DNA of 47,071 nucleotides from an uncultured Collinsella sp. (GCA_900545055.1 UQXP01000009.1:1-47071), one strand, 5' to 3'; counted from the stretch's first letter, positions 34,378 through 42,858 are shown. Notes: generated from the letters alone by a model not told the origin. Program-made: numbers and translations.

Positions 34378-35406
34378 TTAGCGCTGAACGTAGGCGCGAA
34401 CCAGCTCGTAGGTATTGCGCACGCCGTCGATGTGGCTGCGCTCGTAGTTGTGGCTCGCGTACACACCAGGGCCGATCAGGCCGTGACGGATGTCGTAGCC
34501 GGCAGAAAGCGTGGCCTCGACGTCGGAACCGTAATGCGGGTACACGTCGATGGCGTAATCGAGCTCCAACTCGCGCGCGATATTAGACAGCGTGGTTACC
34601 AGGTCGTAGTTGTACGGACCGCCCGAATCCTTGGCGCAAATCGACACCATGCGCTCGGTGCAGCCCAGGTCGTCGCCCACGCAGCCCATGTCAACGCTGA
34701 TCATCTCGCGCGTGTCGGCCGGCACGAAAGCACCGCCGTGGCCGACCTCCTCGTACACAGTAAAGAGCAACGACACCTTGCGCGAAAGCGACACCTCGCC
34801 GTCAGCAACAGCGCGGGCCAGACCCAGCAGAATCGACGCCGACAGTTTGTCATCCAGGAAGCGGCTCTTGATGTAGCCGCTCTCCGTCACCGTGGTACGC
34901 GGATCCATAGCGATGATGTCGCCCGTCTGAATGCCCAGCTCAAGCACGTCATCCTTGCTGTCGACATTCTCGTCGAGCAGGATTTCCATGTTCTTCTCGA
35001 TGGTCTTGACCGGCTCGTCGGCCACGTGCGCCGAAGGCTCAGTATTGAGGACCACACCCGTGTAGACATTGCCATCGCGCGTGTAAACGGTGCAGTTCTC
35101 GCCATCGGCCGTAGACCACTGGTGCCCACCAAGCGTCGTGGGACGCAGGCGGCCATTGTCCTTAATGGAGCGTACCATGGCGCCCAGGGTGTCGACATGA
35201 CTCGCCAACACGAGCGGCTCGCCCTCGCCGCCAAGCTCGACCAGCACGTTGCCCTTATTGGAGCGCTCGGGCCCAAAGCCCATATCGCGCAACGTTTCCA
35301 TCAGGTAATCAGTCGCCGCACGGGTATAGCCCGTAGGCGAAGCAATCGAGGTAAGCGCCTTCAACTGGTCAGTAATATAGGAGAGCGTAGAATCCATCTT
35401 GGACAC
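34378..35406 (-). CDS. M42-family aminopeptidase (glutamyl aminopeptidase type)
   Basis: A 342-residue di-metal peptidase expected to trim peptides in the cytoplasm as a large tetrahedral oligomer. Metal and catalytic residues: ASHVDTLG (His, Asp), SRFLDDKLSA (Asp), TVYEEVGHGG (Glu-Glu), ISVDMGCVG (Asp) and GVYASHNYERSH (His). GTG 35406 is preferred because AAAGGG lies at proper distance; ATG 35397 would be too far from it. The gene is convergent with mnmA, and upstream lies a duplicate of the fucO 3' end plus a large palindrome. Confidence 0.92.
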   Translation of the reverse strand: MSKMDSTLSYITDQLKALTSIASPTGYTRAATDYLMETLRDMGFGPERSNKGNVLVELGGEGEPLVLASHVDTLGAMVRSIKDNGRLRPTTLGGHQWSTADGENCTVYTRDGNVYTGVVLNTEPSAHVADEPVKTIEKNMEILLDENVDSKDDVLELGIQTGDIIAMDPRTTVTESGYIKSRFLDDKLSASILLGLARAVADGEVSLSRKVSLLFTVYEEVGHGGAFVPADTREMISVDMGCVGDDLGCTERMVSICAKDSGGPYNYDLVTTLSNIARELELDYAIDVYPHYGSDVEATLSAGYDIRHGLIGPGVYASHNYERSHIDGVRNTYELVRAYVQR

Positions 35407-35506
35407 CAAAGTCACCCTTTCATATCGAATTAAACCCACAGCAACAATACCACCGCGAACCATCTTTTTACCTAGCGAGATGACCCATCGACCTCTTCCG
35501 AACAGC

Positions 35507-35544
35507 GCCCGCCGAACCAGGTTAAGCAGCCGGGCAGATCTTCT
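35507..35544. repeat. 38-bp direct repeat, copy 1 (duplicate of the fucO 3' end)
   Basis: Identical over 38 bases to 35658-35695. It contains a stray copy of the last codons and stop of the alcohol dehydrogenase gene (read ATCTGCCCGGCTGCTTAA on the minus strand) and lies in the upstream region of the peptidase gene. Confidence 0.93.
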
Positions 35545-35658
35545 CCCCGCCCGTTAGCCCCAGAATCTTTCCGCAGGACAGAAGGAGGCCCCGCCGCACG
35601 TAGTGCGCAGCGGGGCCTCCGACATGTCCGAGGACGATTCTGGGGCTAACGGGCGGGG
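35545..35658. repeat. 113-bp palindromic element between the 38-bp repeats
   Basis: Outer arms 35545-35567 and 35636-35658 are perfect 23-bp inverted repeats (CCCCGCCCGTTAGCCCCAGA...). A second stem (GGAGGCCCCG, 35584-35593, with 35611-35620) lies inside. The whole piece can fold as one hairpin. It holds no open frame. It could serve as terminator for fucO. Confidence 0.9.
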
Positions 35659-35695
35659 CCCGCCGAACCAGGTTAAGCAGCCGGGCAGATCTTCT
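35658..35695. repeat. 38-bp direct repeat, copy 2 (genuine fucO 3' end)
   Basis: Covers the last eight codons and the stop of fucO plus 15 downstream bases. The identity with copy 1 ends at 35695, inside the coding sequence. Confidence 0.93.
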
Positions 35696-36839
35696 TGAAG
35701 AGCTCGATAACGTCGTCGAGCGTCGCCTCGCGCGGATTACCCGGGAAGCAGGCGTCGGCCATGGCGTCCTTGGCCAGGACCTCGATCTCGTCGGCCTTCA
35801 TGGCCTCGCAGACGTGCGGGATGTTCACGTCGGCGGAAAGCTGCTTGACAGCGGCGATAGCGGCGTCGGCGGCGTCGTCGGTGCTCATGCCCGTGGTGTC
35901 AACGCCCATGGCGACGGCGACCTTGGCCAGGCGCTCGGCGCAAACCGGCTTGTTGAACTCCATGGCGATCGGCAGCAGCATGGCGCAAGCGACGCCGTGC
36001 GGGGTGTCGTAGTGAGCGGACAGGGTGTGAGCCATGGCATGGTCGATGCCCAGGCCAACATTGGAGAAGCCCATGCCGGCGACATACTGGCCAAGGGCCA
36101 TGCCCTCGCGGCCGGAGCCGGGCTTGCCGGACTTGGCCTCGGCGACGGAGTCGCGCAGGTTCTCGCTGATCAGCTTGATAGCCTCAAAGTGGAACATGTC
36201 GGAGAGCTCCCAAGCGCCCTTGGTGGTGTAGCCCTCGATGGCGTGGGTCAGAGCGTCCATGCCGGTGGAAGCGGTCAAGCCGGCGGGCATGGAGGCCATC
36301 ATGTCGGGGTCGACGACGGCGACCTCGGGGGCGTCGTTGGTGTCGACGCACACGAACTTGCGGACCTTCTCGGGGTCGGTGATGACGTAGTTGATGGTCA
36401 CCTCAGCAGCGGTACCGGCGGTCGTCGGCACAGCGATGGTGAACACGGCGTGGTTCTTAGTCGGAGCAACGCCCTCGAGGCTGCGGACATCGGCGAACTC
36501 GGGGTTGTTGATGATGATGCCGATAGCCTTGGCGGTGTCCATGGAGGAGCCACCACCGATGGTCACGATAGCGTCAGCCTCGGCGGCCTTGAAGGCCTCG
36601 ACGCCGTCCTTGACGTTCTGGATGGTGGGGTTGGGCTTGATCTCGGAGTAGAGGCTCCAAGCGATGCCGGCGGCGTCGAGCTCGTCGGTCACCTTAGCGG
36701 TAACGCCAAACTTGACCAGATCGGGGTCGGAGCAGACGAAGATCTTCTTGTAGCCGCGACGCTGGAGCTCGCCGGGAATCTCCTTGATGGCGCCGGAACC
36801 ATGATAAGAAATGGTGTTGAGAACGAAACGATTAGCCAT
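35673..36839 (-). CDS. fucO: Iron-dependent alcohol dehydrogenase, FucO (lactaldehyde reductase) type
   Basis: A 388-residue group III alcohol dehydrogenase. It closely follows the E. coli FucO pattern (IGIIINNPEFADVRSLEGVAP, TTAGTAAEVTINYVITD, GQYVAGMGFSNVGLGI, NPREATLDDVIELF), which reduces L-lactaldehyde to 1,2-propanediol in fucose/rhamnose fermentation. Iron ligands: STGMDALTHAIEGY (Asp, His) and DHAMAHTLSAHYDTPHG (two His). The NAD site is GGGSSMDTAKAIG. Fucose isomerase, kinase and aldolase are not adjacent, so a general aldehyde-reductase role is also possible. ATG 36839 has a GGGAGG ribosome site. A LacI-type operator candidate lies about 100 bases upstream. Confidence 0.93.
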   Translation of the reverse strand: MANRFVLNTISYHGSGAIKEIPGELQRRGYKKIFVCSDPDLVKFGVTAKVTDELDAAGIAWSLYSEIKPNPTIQNVKDGVEAFKAAEADAIVTIGGGSSMDTAKAIGIIINNPEFADVRSLEGVAPTKNHAVFTIAVPTTAGTAAEVTINYVITDPEKVRKFVCVDTNDAPEVAVVDPDMMASMPAGLTASTGMDALTHAIEGYTTKGAWELSDMFHFEAIKLISENLRDSVAEAKSGKPGSGREGMALGQYVAGMGFSNVGLGIDHAMAHTLSAHYDTPHGVACAMLLPIAMEFNKPVCAERLAKVAVAMGVDTTGMSTDDAADAAIAAVKQLSADVNIPHVCEAMKADEIEVLAKDAMADACFPGNPREATLDDVIELFKKICPAA

Positions 36840-36939
36840 TGATAGCCTCCCATCGTGTGCGGGGCACCCATTACGCCCCGCGCTATAAGTCCCATCCTAA
36901 CGCTTTTGAAACAAAAAACGCGTGAGAACGTCAAAAGTG

Positions 36940-36953
36940 TTAAAGCGTTTCAA
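36940..36953 (-). promoter_or_regulatory. Candidate LacI-family operator upstream of fucO
   Basis: TTGAAACGCTTTAA on the minus strand is a near-palindrome with a central CG, as in LacI/CcpA-family operators. The word AAAGCGTT recurs, inverted, at about 36899-36906. The promoter itself is not clear. Confidence 0.35.
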
Positions 36954-36963
36954 CAGATGATGA

Positions 36964-36998
36964 AAAATATTGCGGCAAAGGGACAGCCCCTTTGCCGC
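36964..36998 (-). terminator. Intrinsic terminator of the DUF1275 gene
   Basis: On the minus strand GCGGCAAAGGG pairs with TCCCTTTGCCGC, followed by AATATTTTT. Confidence 0.85.
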
Positions 36999-37004
36999 AT
37001 TCGG

Positions 37005-37721
37005 TTACTTTCGACAGCCCTCTTTCCAAGCCTCGGCCGCAACCTTCCAGCGTAAGCGCAAGTCGCGCTCGCGGTCGATGAACATGATGGCAAACGCGAC
37101 AAACAGCAGCAAGCTCGCCACGACGATGGCGTGCAGGCCCATGCGCTCAATACACCAGTTGCCCAACACGGCGCCAAACACAAAGGTAAAGATCACGCCA
37201 AAGTACAGCAGGCCGTTTTCCAAAAAGCCGCGCCTGTGGGTGATGATGTAATCGTCCACGTTTTGCAGCGCGTTGCGCAAGTTGCCGATACACATGGTCG
37301 TAGCGATGCCGTGACCGTGGATCTTGCGGAAGCTCTCAACTTGCATGCCGCAGGCGAACGAAGTGAGGCAGTTGGCGAGCAGGTTGTAACCGCCACCGGG
37401 GATAAAGCTCACGCCCAACAAGATGACGGCTTCAAAGAACACCGTCACTTGGCGCCAGTGAATCACGCTGCCAAACCGCTCGTGCACCAGGTCGGCAAGC
37501 ATAATGCCCACGGCAAACGACACCACGGGGAAGAAATAGCGTCCCGCCAGCGCCCAGTTGCCCTCCGAAATGCTCACGCCCACAAGCAGGATGTTGCCCG
37601 TCTGCGCGTTTGCGAAAACATGGTCGCGCCCAATGTAAGAATACACATCCATAAAGCCACCGGCGAGCGCCAAGATGATGCCCAGCTCAATAGACTCCGA
37701 TATCTGTTTGGCACGCTGCAT
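37005..37721 (-). CDS. DUF1275 (YoaK-family) membrane protein
   Basis: A 238-residue integral membrane protein with about six helices. Family marks are GFMDVYSYIGRDHVFANAQTG (residues about 22-42), then GNLRNAL and a C-terminal helix pair (GLLYFGVIFTFVFGAVLG, IVVASLLLFVAFAIMFID). Function is unknown; relatives are annotated as YoaK-like or as possible transporters. ATG 37721 has GGGAGG 10 bases upstream, favoured over the 60-residue longer frame, whose extension is not hydrophobic or conserved-looking. Confidence 0.88.
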   Translation of the reverse strand: MQRAKQISESIELGIILALAGGFMDVYSYIGRDHVFANAQTGNILLVGVSISEGNWALAGRYFFPVVSFAVGIMLADLVHERFGSVIHWRQVTVFFEAVILLGVSFIPGGGYNLLANCLTSFACGMQVESFRKIHGHGIATTMCIGNLRNALQNVDDYIITHRRGFLENGLLYFGVIFTFVFGAVLGNWCIERMGLHAIVVASLLLFVAFAIMFIDRERDLRLRWKVAAEAWKEGCRK

Positions 37722-37970
37722 CGCCGTGCATCCTCCCTGTTGACGACTCTCTCGTGCGTTGGCGGAAACATAGCCGCCGTTCATACTGTAACCCATTGAC
37801 AACATGGCGTGCGCGCAAGACGGGTTCTCCAACGCGCAGATACACAGTCTGGAAACAAACGGCGGGCGCGGCGCCGACACCCGACGCCTCGTGTACTCCA
37901 CAGTCTTTTTAGCGCCGTCCCAAAAAGACTGGTTACAATTACGTGCAGCATACTAACAACGGGAGGAATC

Positions 37971-40106
37971 GTGGCAAAAAAGCCCCAGGACGCTCAGCAC
38001 AACCAGCACGGCAAGCATGCCCAGCGCGGCCAGCAGCAAAAGCGCGGCGGCAAGGCGCAGGGCTCGCGACCCACGCATGCCTCAGCAGCGCCCTCACGCC
38101 CCTGGCGTCCGGGCCGCGACAAGTTCCTCCCCGTCAGCCGCGCCGACATGGATGCGCGTGGCTGGGACCAGTGCGACTTCGTCTACATCTGCGGCGACGC
38201 CTACGTGGACCACCCCAGCTTTGGCATGGCCATCATCAGCCGCGTCCTCGACGCGCACGGCTACAAAGTGGGCATTATCTGCCAGCCCGACTGGACCGAC
38301 CCCGCCAGCATCACCGTGCTCGGCGAGCCGCGCCTGGGCTTTTTGGTCAGCGCCGGCAACATGGACTCCATGGTCAACCACTATTCGGTGACCAAGCACC
38401 GCCGCCATACCGACGCCTATACCCCTGGTGGCGAGGAGGGGCGCCGTCCCAATCGTGCCGTCACGGTCTACGGTAACCTCATCCGCCAGACGTTCAAGGA
38501 CGCCCCCATCATCATCGGCGGCATCGAGGCAAGCCTGCGCCGTCTGGCCCACTACGACTACTGGCAGGACAAGCTCAAGCGCTCGGTACTGCTCGACTCG
38601 GGCGCCGACATCCTCATCTACGGCATGGGCGAGCACGCGATTGTCGAGATCGCCGACGCGCTCGACGCGGGACTGCCCGTCGACCAGATCACCTATATCA
38701 ACGGCACCGTCTACCGCACGGGTTCGCTCGACGAGGTCTACGACTACGACCTGCTGCCCAGCTGGGACGACCTTACCGCCGACAAGCTCAACTACGCGCG
38801 CAGCTTTAACGTGCAGCAGCAGAATATGGACCCCATCACCGGTCATCGCCTGGTAGAGCCCTATCCCAACAGCGTCTATGTGGTGCAGAACCCGCCATCG
38901 GCGACGCTCACCACCGACGAGATGGACGAGGTGGCCGAGCTCCCCTACGCCCGCGATTGGCATCCCGACTACGACGCGGCGGGCGGCGTACCGGCCTTTG
39001 CCGAAATCAAATTTTCCATTAGCTCCAACCGCGGCTGTTTTGGCGAGTGCTCGTTTTGCGCCCTCACCTTCCACCAGGGCCGCGTACTGCAGATGCGCAG
39101 CCACGACTCGATCATGCGCGAGGCCGAGCTGCTCACGCGCGATCCCGAGTTTAAGGGCTACATCAACGACGTGGGCGGACCGACGGCTAACTTTAGCCGC
39201 CCGGCCTGTGACAAGCAGCTCAAGCACGGCGTGTGCAAGAACAAGCGCTGCCTGTGGCCGAGCGTATGCAAAAACATGGTGGTCGACGAGAGCGGCTACA
39301 CGCAGCTGCTGCGCGACCTGCGCCAGCTGCCGGGCGTCAAAAAGGTCTTCGTCCGCAGCGGCATCCGCTTTGACTACACCATGGCCGACGCCTCGGACGA
39401 GTTTTTGCGCGAGCTGCTGGAGCACCATGTCTCGGGCCAGCTGCGCGTAGCGCCCGAGCATGTGAGCGACGCGGTGCTCTCCGTAATGGGCAAGCCGAGC
39501 CGAGCCGTCTACGACGCGTTCTGCCGCAAATTTGAACGCTTGAACCGCGAATACGGACTCAAGCAGTACGTGGTGCCGTATCTGATCTCGAGCCATCCTG
39601 GCTCGACGATGAAGGAAGCCGTGGACCTGGCCGAGGCCGTGCGCGACATGGGCTACATGCCCGAGCAGGTGCAGGACTTCTACCCCACCCCGTCCACCAT
39701 GTCGACCTGCATGTACTACACCGGCGTGGACCCACGCACCATGCAGCCGATCTACGTGGCACGCGACCCGCACGAGAAGGCCATGCAACGCGCGCTCATC
39801 CAGTATCGCAAGCCCGAGAACTACAAGCTGGTGCGCGAGGCGCTGGAAAAAGCCGGGCGTCGTGACCTGATCGGCTACACCAAACACTGTCTAATCCGCC
39901 CCGTGCCGCCGCGCCCGGGTGAGACGTCTGCTGGCGGTGGGCATGGCACCGGCAAGAAAGGCGGCAAGCCGCACGGTGGCGCTGGCGGCAAGGGACCCAA
40001 AGGCAGCAAGGGGCACGGCGGCATGTCGCGTGCACAGAACACTGCCGGGCGCAACCGTGCAGCTCAGGGGCGTCAGGGCGCCAACGGAGGCGGGCGTCGC
40101 AACTAG
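37971..40106 (+). CDS. YgiQ-family radical SAM protein
   Basis: A 711-residue protein of the UPF0313/YgiQ family. The N-terminal B12-binding-like domain has FVYICGDAYVDHPSFGMAII. The radical SAM 4Fe-4S motif is RGCFGECSFCAL (CxxxCxxC, about residue 350). A second Cys group (CDKQLKHGVCKNKRCLWPSVC) and the conserved QVQDFYPTPSTMSTCMYYTG follow. The C-terminal 60 residues are a Gly/Lys/Arg-rich disordered tail. The reaction is not known. GTG 37971 has GGGAGG 5 bases upstream, and TACAAT at 37934 may be its -10. Its stop shares CTAG with the convergent CPBP gene. Confidence 0.93.
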   Translation: MAKKPQDAQHNQHGKHAQRGQQQKRGGKAQGSRPTHASAAPSRPWRPGRDKFLPVSRADMDARGWDQCDFVYICGDAYVDHPSFGMAIISRVLDAHGYKVGIICQPDWTDPASITVLGEPRLGFLVSAGNMDSMVNHYSVTKHRRHTDAYTPGGEEGRRPNRAVTVYGNLIRQTFKDAPIIIGGIEASLRRLAHYDYWQDKLKRSVLLDSGADILIYGMGEHAIVEIADALDAGLPVDQITYINGTVYRTGSLDEVYDYDLLPSWDDLTADKLNYARSFNVQQQNMDPITGHRLVEPYPNSVYVVQNPPSATLTTDEMDEVAELPYARDWHPDYDAAGGVPAFAEIKFSISSNRGCFGECSFCALTFHQGRVLQMRSHDSIMREAELLTRDPEFKGYINDVGGPTANFSRPACDKQLKHGVCKNKRCLWPSVCKNMVVDESGYTQLLRDLRQLPGVKKVFVRSGIRFDYTMADASDEFLRELLEHHVSGQLRVAPEHVSDAVLSVMGKPSRAVYDAFCRKFERLNREYGLKQYVVPYLISSHPGSTMKEAVDLAEAVRDMGYMPEQVQDFYPTPSTMSTCMYYTGVDPRTMQPIYVARDPHEKAMQRALIQYRKPENYKLVREALEKAGRRDLIGYTKHCLIRPVPPRPGETSAGGGHGTGKKGGKPHGGAGGKGPKGSKGHGGMSRAQNTAGRNRAAQGRQGANGGGRRN

Positions 40107-41014
40107 GGCAGCGGCGCGCTCGCTGCGCCCATCCCACACGCGTGGCGCAGCGAGCGCATAGCCTCAACGAGGATGACGCCGGCGATAGCGACCGTGATTA
40201 CCACGTCGAGCGGTGTGTTCACAAACCACAACAGACCCATCAGGTACGACCCGGCGTTAAAGGCAAAGTGCAGCAGAATCGTGTAGCGGAGCTTTCCGGT
40301 GGTCACGAGCACCCAGCCAAAGACCAGACCGGCGGCACCCGCATAGCAGCCCTGCACCCAGTTCATGTGCATAAAACCGAAGATTGCCGCCTGCAGCACA
40401 ATCGCCGCGGCGATACCCCACGTGCTTGGTGCCGCCCAGGGCACCATGGCGCCCTCCTGCGCGCTCGCACGACGCCGGCGCTTCCAAAGCGGGCGGCACT
40501 GCGGATTAAACGCTCGTAGCGAAAACTCAAAAACAATGCCGCGCACCAGCAGCTCCTCGCAAAACGAAGCGCCGAGCACCGTGGTCAGGACGGCAAGAAG
40601 GTTGGTATCGCCCAAGCCTGTTTCCTCGACGAGCTCGCTATAGTCCGCCGCGACCTCGGGCAGCAGCGACAGCACGCCGTCGCATAGGTAGCTAATGACC
40701 ACCTGCATGGATAGGCCGATCACGACAACGCATGCGATGCGCTTCCATGCAGCATTTGCTCCCCCGCCGAGCGGGCGTTCACCTTGCCGGCGCGCCATGA
40801 AGGAGCGGGGCCACAGATAGCGCCACCACAGCAGCGCCATCAAAAACGACGCCGTCTGAGCGGCGGCCTGAAACCATTGAATATCGAGATTGTCGATCGG
40901 GAAACCCGTCAGTGCCGACACGATGTCCAGCGCGGAGAACAAAACAATGCTCAGGGCAATATCGGCAGCGACGACACCAAAACAGGCAAGCGCCCAAACC
41001 AGCGCATTGAGCAT
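40103..41014 (-). CDS. CPBP-family intramembrane metalloprotease
   Basis: A 303-residue membrane protein with about eight helices. The CPBP (Abi/Rce1-like) motifs are ASFCEELLVRGIVFE (Glu-Glu-x3-Arg), FGFMHMN (His) and HFAFNAG (His-x3-Asn), so the site is intact. Family members cleave prenylated or peptide substrates, and some protect against bacteriocins. ATG 41014 has GGAGG 5 bases upstream. The relB-like gene ends 34 bases before it on the same strand, so they may be co-transcribed. The 3' end overlaps the convergent YgiQ gene by four bases. Confidence 0.9.
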   Translation of the reverse strand: MLNALVWALACFGVVAADIALSIVLFSALDIVSALTGFPIDNLDIQWFQAAAQTASFLMALLWWRYLWPRSFMARRQGERPLGGGANAAWKRIACVVVIGLSMQVVISYLCDGVLSLLPEVAADYSELVEETGLGDTNLLAVLTTVLGASFCEELLVRGIVFEFSLRAFNPQCRPLWKRRRRASAQEGAMVPWAAPSTWGIAAAIVLQAAIFGFMHMNWVQGCYAGAAGLVFGWVLVTTGKLRYTILLHFAFNAGSYLMGLLWFVNTPLDVVITVAIAGVILVEAMRSLRHACGMGAASAPLP

Positions 41015-41048
41015 GCCAACCTCCTCAAAACCCGGCACTTGGGGACAG

Positions 41049-41252
41049 TCATTGTTGATGAGAATCGGGCGCAGCGCCAAAAGCCCCGTTGGGCGAAATG
41101 TCGAACGGGAAGGTGCCGCAGCGATTGAACGCGGCGATAAACATGCGGATGGCGTTGGACGGCGTGGTGCCCACGAGCTGGGTTGCCGCCGCGAAGGCCG
41201 CCTTTTCCTCGGGCAAGACCTTCGCGACAACCGGGGTCATGTGTTCTGCCAT
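41049..41252 (-). CDS. RelB/DinJ-family antitoxin-like protein, no toxin partner seen
   Basis: A 67-residue protein. MTPVVAKVLPEEKAAFAAATQLVGTTPSNAIRMFIAAFNRCGTFPF has the ribbon-helix-helix layout and the GTTPSNAIRMFI signature of the RelB/DinJ family. The usual toxin gene (RelE/YafQ, about 90 residues) would lie just downstream; instead the CPBP protease gene starts 34 bases later. ATG 41252 has AAGGAAG upstream. Four AATAC words at 10-bp spacing lie in its upstream region and could be its own operator. It may be a DNA-binding regulator or a remnant of a toxin-antitoxin pair. Confidence 0.8.
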   Translation of the reverse strand: MAEHMTPVVAKVLPEEKAAFAAATQLVGTTPSNAIRMFIAAFNRCGTFPFDISPNGAFGAAPDSHQQ

Positions 41253-41367
41253 GGCGCTTCCTTTTTGAAACGACGGTGGTGCGGATAGATGCGGGCCACG
41301 CGGCTGGGCGACGGGCTGTGAAGGCAACCCGATTGGCCCGCATCTGGAGTGTGTTTCTACGGCGTTG

Positions 41368-41402
41368 GTATTACTTGGTATTACTTTGTATTCCTAAGTA
41401 TT
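41368..41402 (-). promoter_or_regulatory. Four AATAC repeats at exact 10-bp spacing
   Basis: GTATT on the plus strand starts at 41368, 41378, 41388 and 41398 (AATAC on the minus strand). Repeats on the same DNA face at helical spacing are what ribbon-helix-helix proteins bind cooperatively. They lie about 115-150 bases before the relB-like start. Confidence 0.6.
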
Positions 41403-41435
41403 ACCCCGCAGATAGAATACCATACCCGGCCCCAT

Positions 41436-41451
41436 GGGGACGGAGAAAAAA
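41436..41451 (-). repeat. 16-nt phrase TTTTTTCTCCGTCCCC, copy 2
   Basis: Identical to 8933-8948. On the minus strand it starts about 27 bases after the stop of the ABC transporter gene and runs into the palindrome CCCCATGGGG. It is a possible weak 3'-end signal. Confidence 0.65.
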
Positions 41452-41478
41452 CCGATCATTTTGTTGCTGAGTAAGTAT

Positions 41479-42855
41479 TTAGAGCGTGATGATATCCGAG
41501 ATATTGAGGGCCTGAGCATCGACGGCATCGTGCGTGGCAAGCAACAGCATGCGACCATTGAGGAGGTCGAGCACGACCTCGGCCGTCATATCGCGCGCAG
41601 CGGCATCCAGGCCGGTAAAGGGCTCGTCCAGAATCACCGCGCCACCGGGGCACAGCAGGGCTCGAGCGATCTCGACGCGACGGCGCTGCCCGCCCGAAAG
41701 CTCGGCCACGCGAGCATGTACATCGACCCCCGGCACCAGCAGGCGCAACAGGGCCGCAGCACTCGAGGCGTCCACGCGTGCATCGGCGCACACTAGCACG
41801 TTATCCAGCGCCGCGGCGGACTCGACCAAGCGTGCATCCTGAAACACCATCGAGCACGGCGCGCACTCCCCCGCTGCCAACGAAAGCAGCGTCGACTTGC
41901 CCATGCCCGAAGCGCCCATCACACAGATACGCCCACCCGCGGGCAAGTTGAGCACCAGACCATCCAGCGCCGGCGCCCAGGGCGCGCGATCGCCCACGGC
42001 AAGCGCAAGCTCCGCCGCAGCGCCATCGCTCGCAGCCCCCGCACGCCCGCGACTACCACGCCCATGCGCCCGCACGGCCGCGCGCCACGCCACGGGCCCC
42101 GAAACCCGCAGCAGCCACACCAGCACGCGCTCACACGCCCACGAGGCGGCAACGACCAGCACGGTCCACGCCAGCAGATCAGCCGTCTCAATCAAAAGTT
42201 TTGCCTGATAGATGCGCTCACCCACGGCGCCCGTCGCCATGCCGATGAGCTCCGCCGCTACACCGGCCTTCCAGCTCATGCCGATGACCGCCTTCGCGCA
42301 CGAAAGCACAAACGGCAGCACCTCACGCCAGGTGTGGGCGCAAAACAGTCGCCAGCCCCGCACGCCATGCAGGCGGAACATCTGCTCCAGCGGCTTATCA
42401 ACCTGCGCCAAGCCCTCGACCAGTGAGAAATATACGCCCGGCAGCGCCATCAAAAAAACCGCCGCGATGCTCACGCGCGCCGATCCCAGCCAGATAAGCA
42501 ACAGGACCACCACGCAGGCGACCGGCGTCGCCTTTACAAACGACAGCGCCGGTGCCACCAGGCGGGCAAACGTCCGCGACCGCACCGAGGCTCCCGCCAG
42601 CACGCCGCCACACACCGCGGCAAGCGCCAACCCGCCCAGTATCCGCGCGCCCGAGCCCACCAAAATCGCCCAGGTACCGCCGTCGCACACCAGGCGCAGC
42701 AGCGCCAAGGCAACAGCGCCCGGCCCCGGCAAGATCAGCGGCTGCGCCACCAGCGCCGCCACCAGCATCCACACGGCAAGCCAAAAGGCGGCGACGGCAC
42801 CTGCTGCCGCCACCGCCTTCATACGCTCTGTCATTTGTCGAGCAAACGCATGCAC
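41479..42855 (-). CDS. ABC transporter, permease and ATPase fused in one chain
   Basis: A 458-residue protein. Residues 1-250 are an SsuC/TauC-like permease (helices AAFWLAVWMLVAALVAQPLI, GLALAAVCGGVLAGASV and ATPVACVVVLLLIWLG; coupling loop EQMFRLHGVRGWRLF). Residues 280-458 are a short ATPase with Walker A GASGMGKSTLL, Q-loop MVFQD, signature LSGGQRRRVEIARAL, Walker B AVILDEPF and switch His LLLATHD. These are normally separate genes. The ATPase part lacks the usual N-terminal A-loop strand and is compact. The start is GTG 42855, with GGAG inside the end of the substrate-binding gene. With the NMT1-like lipoprotein upstream it forms an importer; the substrate (sulfonate, pyrimidine or other) is not evident. 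Confidence 0.9.
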   Translation of the reverse strand: MHAFARQMTERMKAVAAAGAVAAFWLAVWMLVAALVAQPLILPGPGAVALALLRLVCDGGTWAILVGSGARILGGLALAAVCGGVLAGASVRSRTFARLVAPALSFVKATPVACVVVLLLIWLGSARVSIAAVFLMALPGVYFSLVEGLAQVDKPLEQMFRLHGVRGWRLFCAHTWREVLPFVLSCAKAVIGMSWKAGVAAELIGMATGAVGERIYQAKLLIETADLLAWTVLVVAASWACERVLVWLLRVSGPVAWRAAVRAHGRGSRGRAGAASDGAAAELALAVGDRAPWAPALDGLVLNLPAGGRICVMGASGMGKSTLLSLAAGECAPCSMVFQDARLVESAAALDNVLVCADARVDASSAAALLRLLVPGVDVHARVAELSGGQRRRVEIARALLCPGGAVILDEPFTGLDAAARDMTAEVVLDLLNGRMLLLATHDAVDAQALNISDIITL

Positions 42856-42858
42856 GGG

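Noticed and set aside
35814..36842. Gly/Val/Asp-rich open frame on the plus strand
   Set aside because: Exact shadow of fucO; no ribosome site and no recognisable motif.
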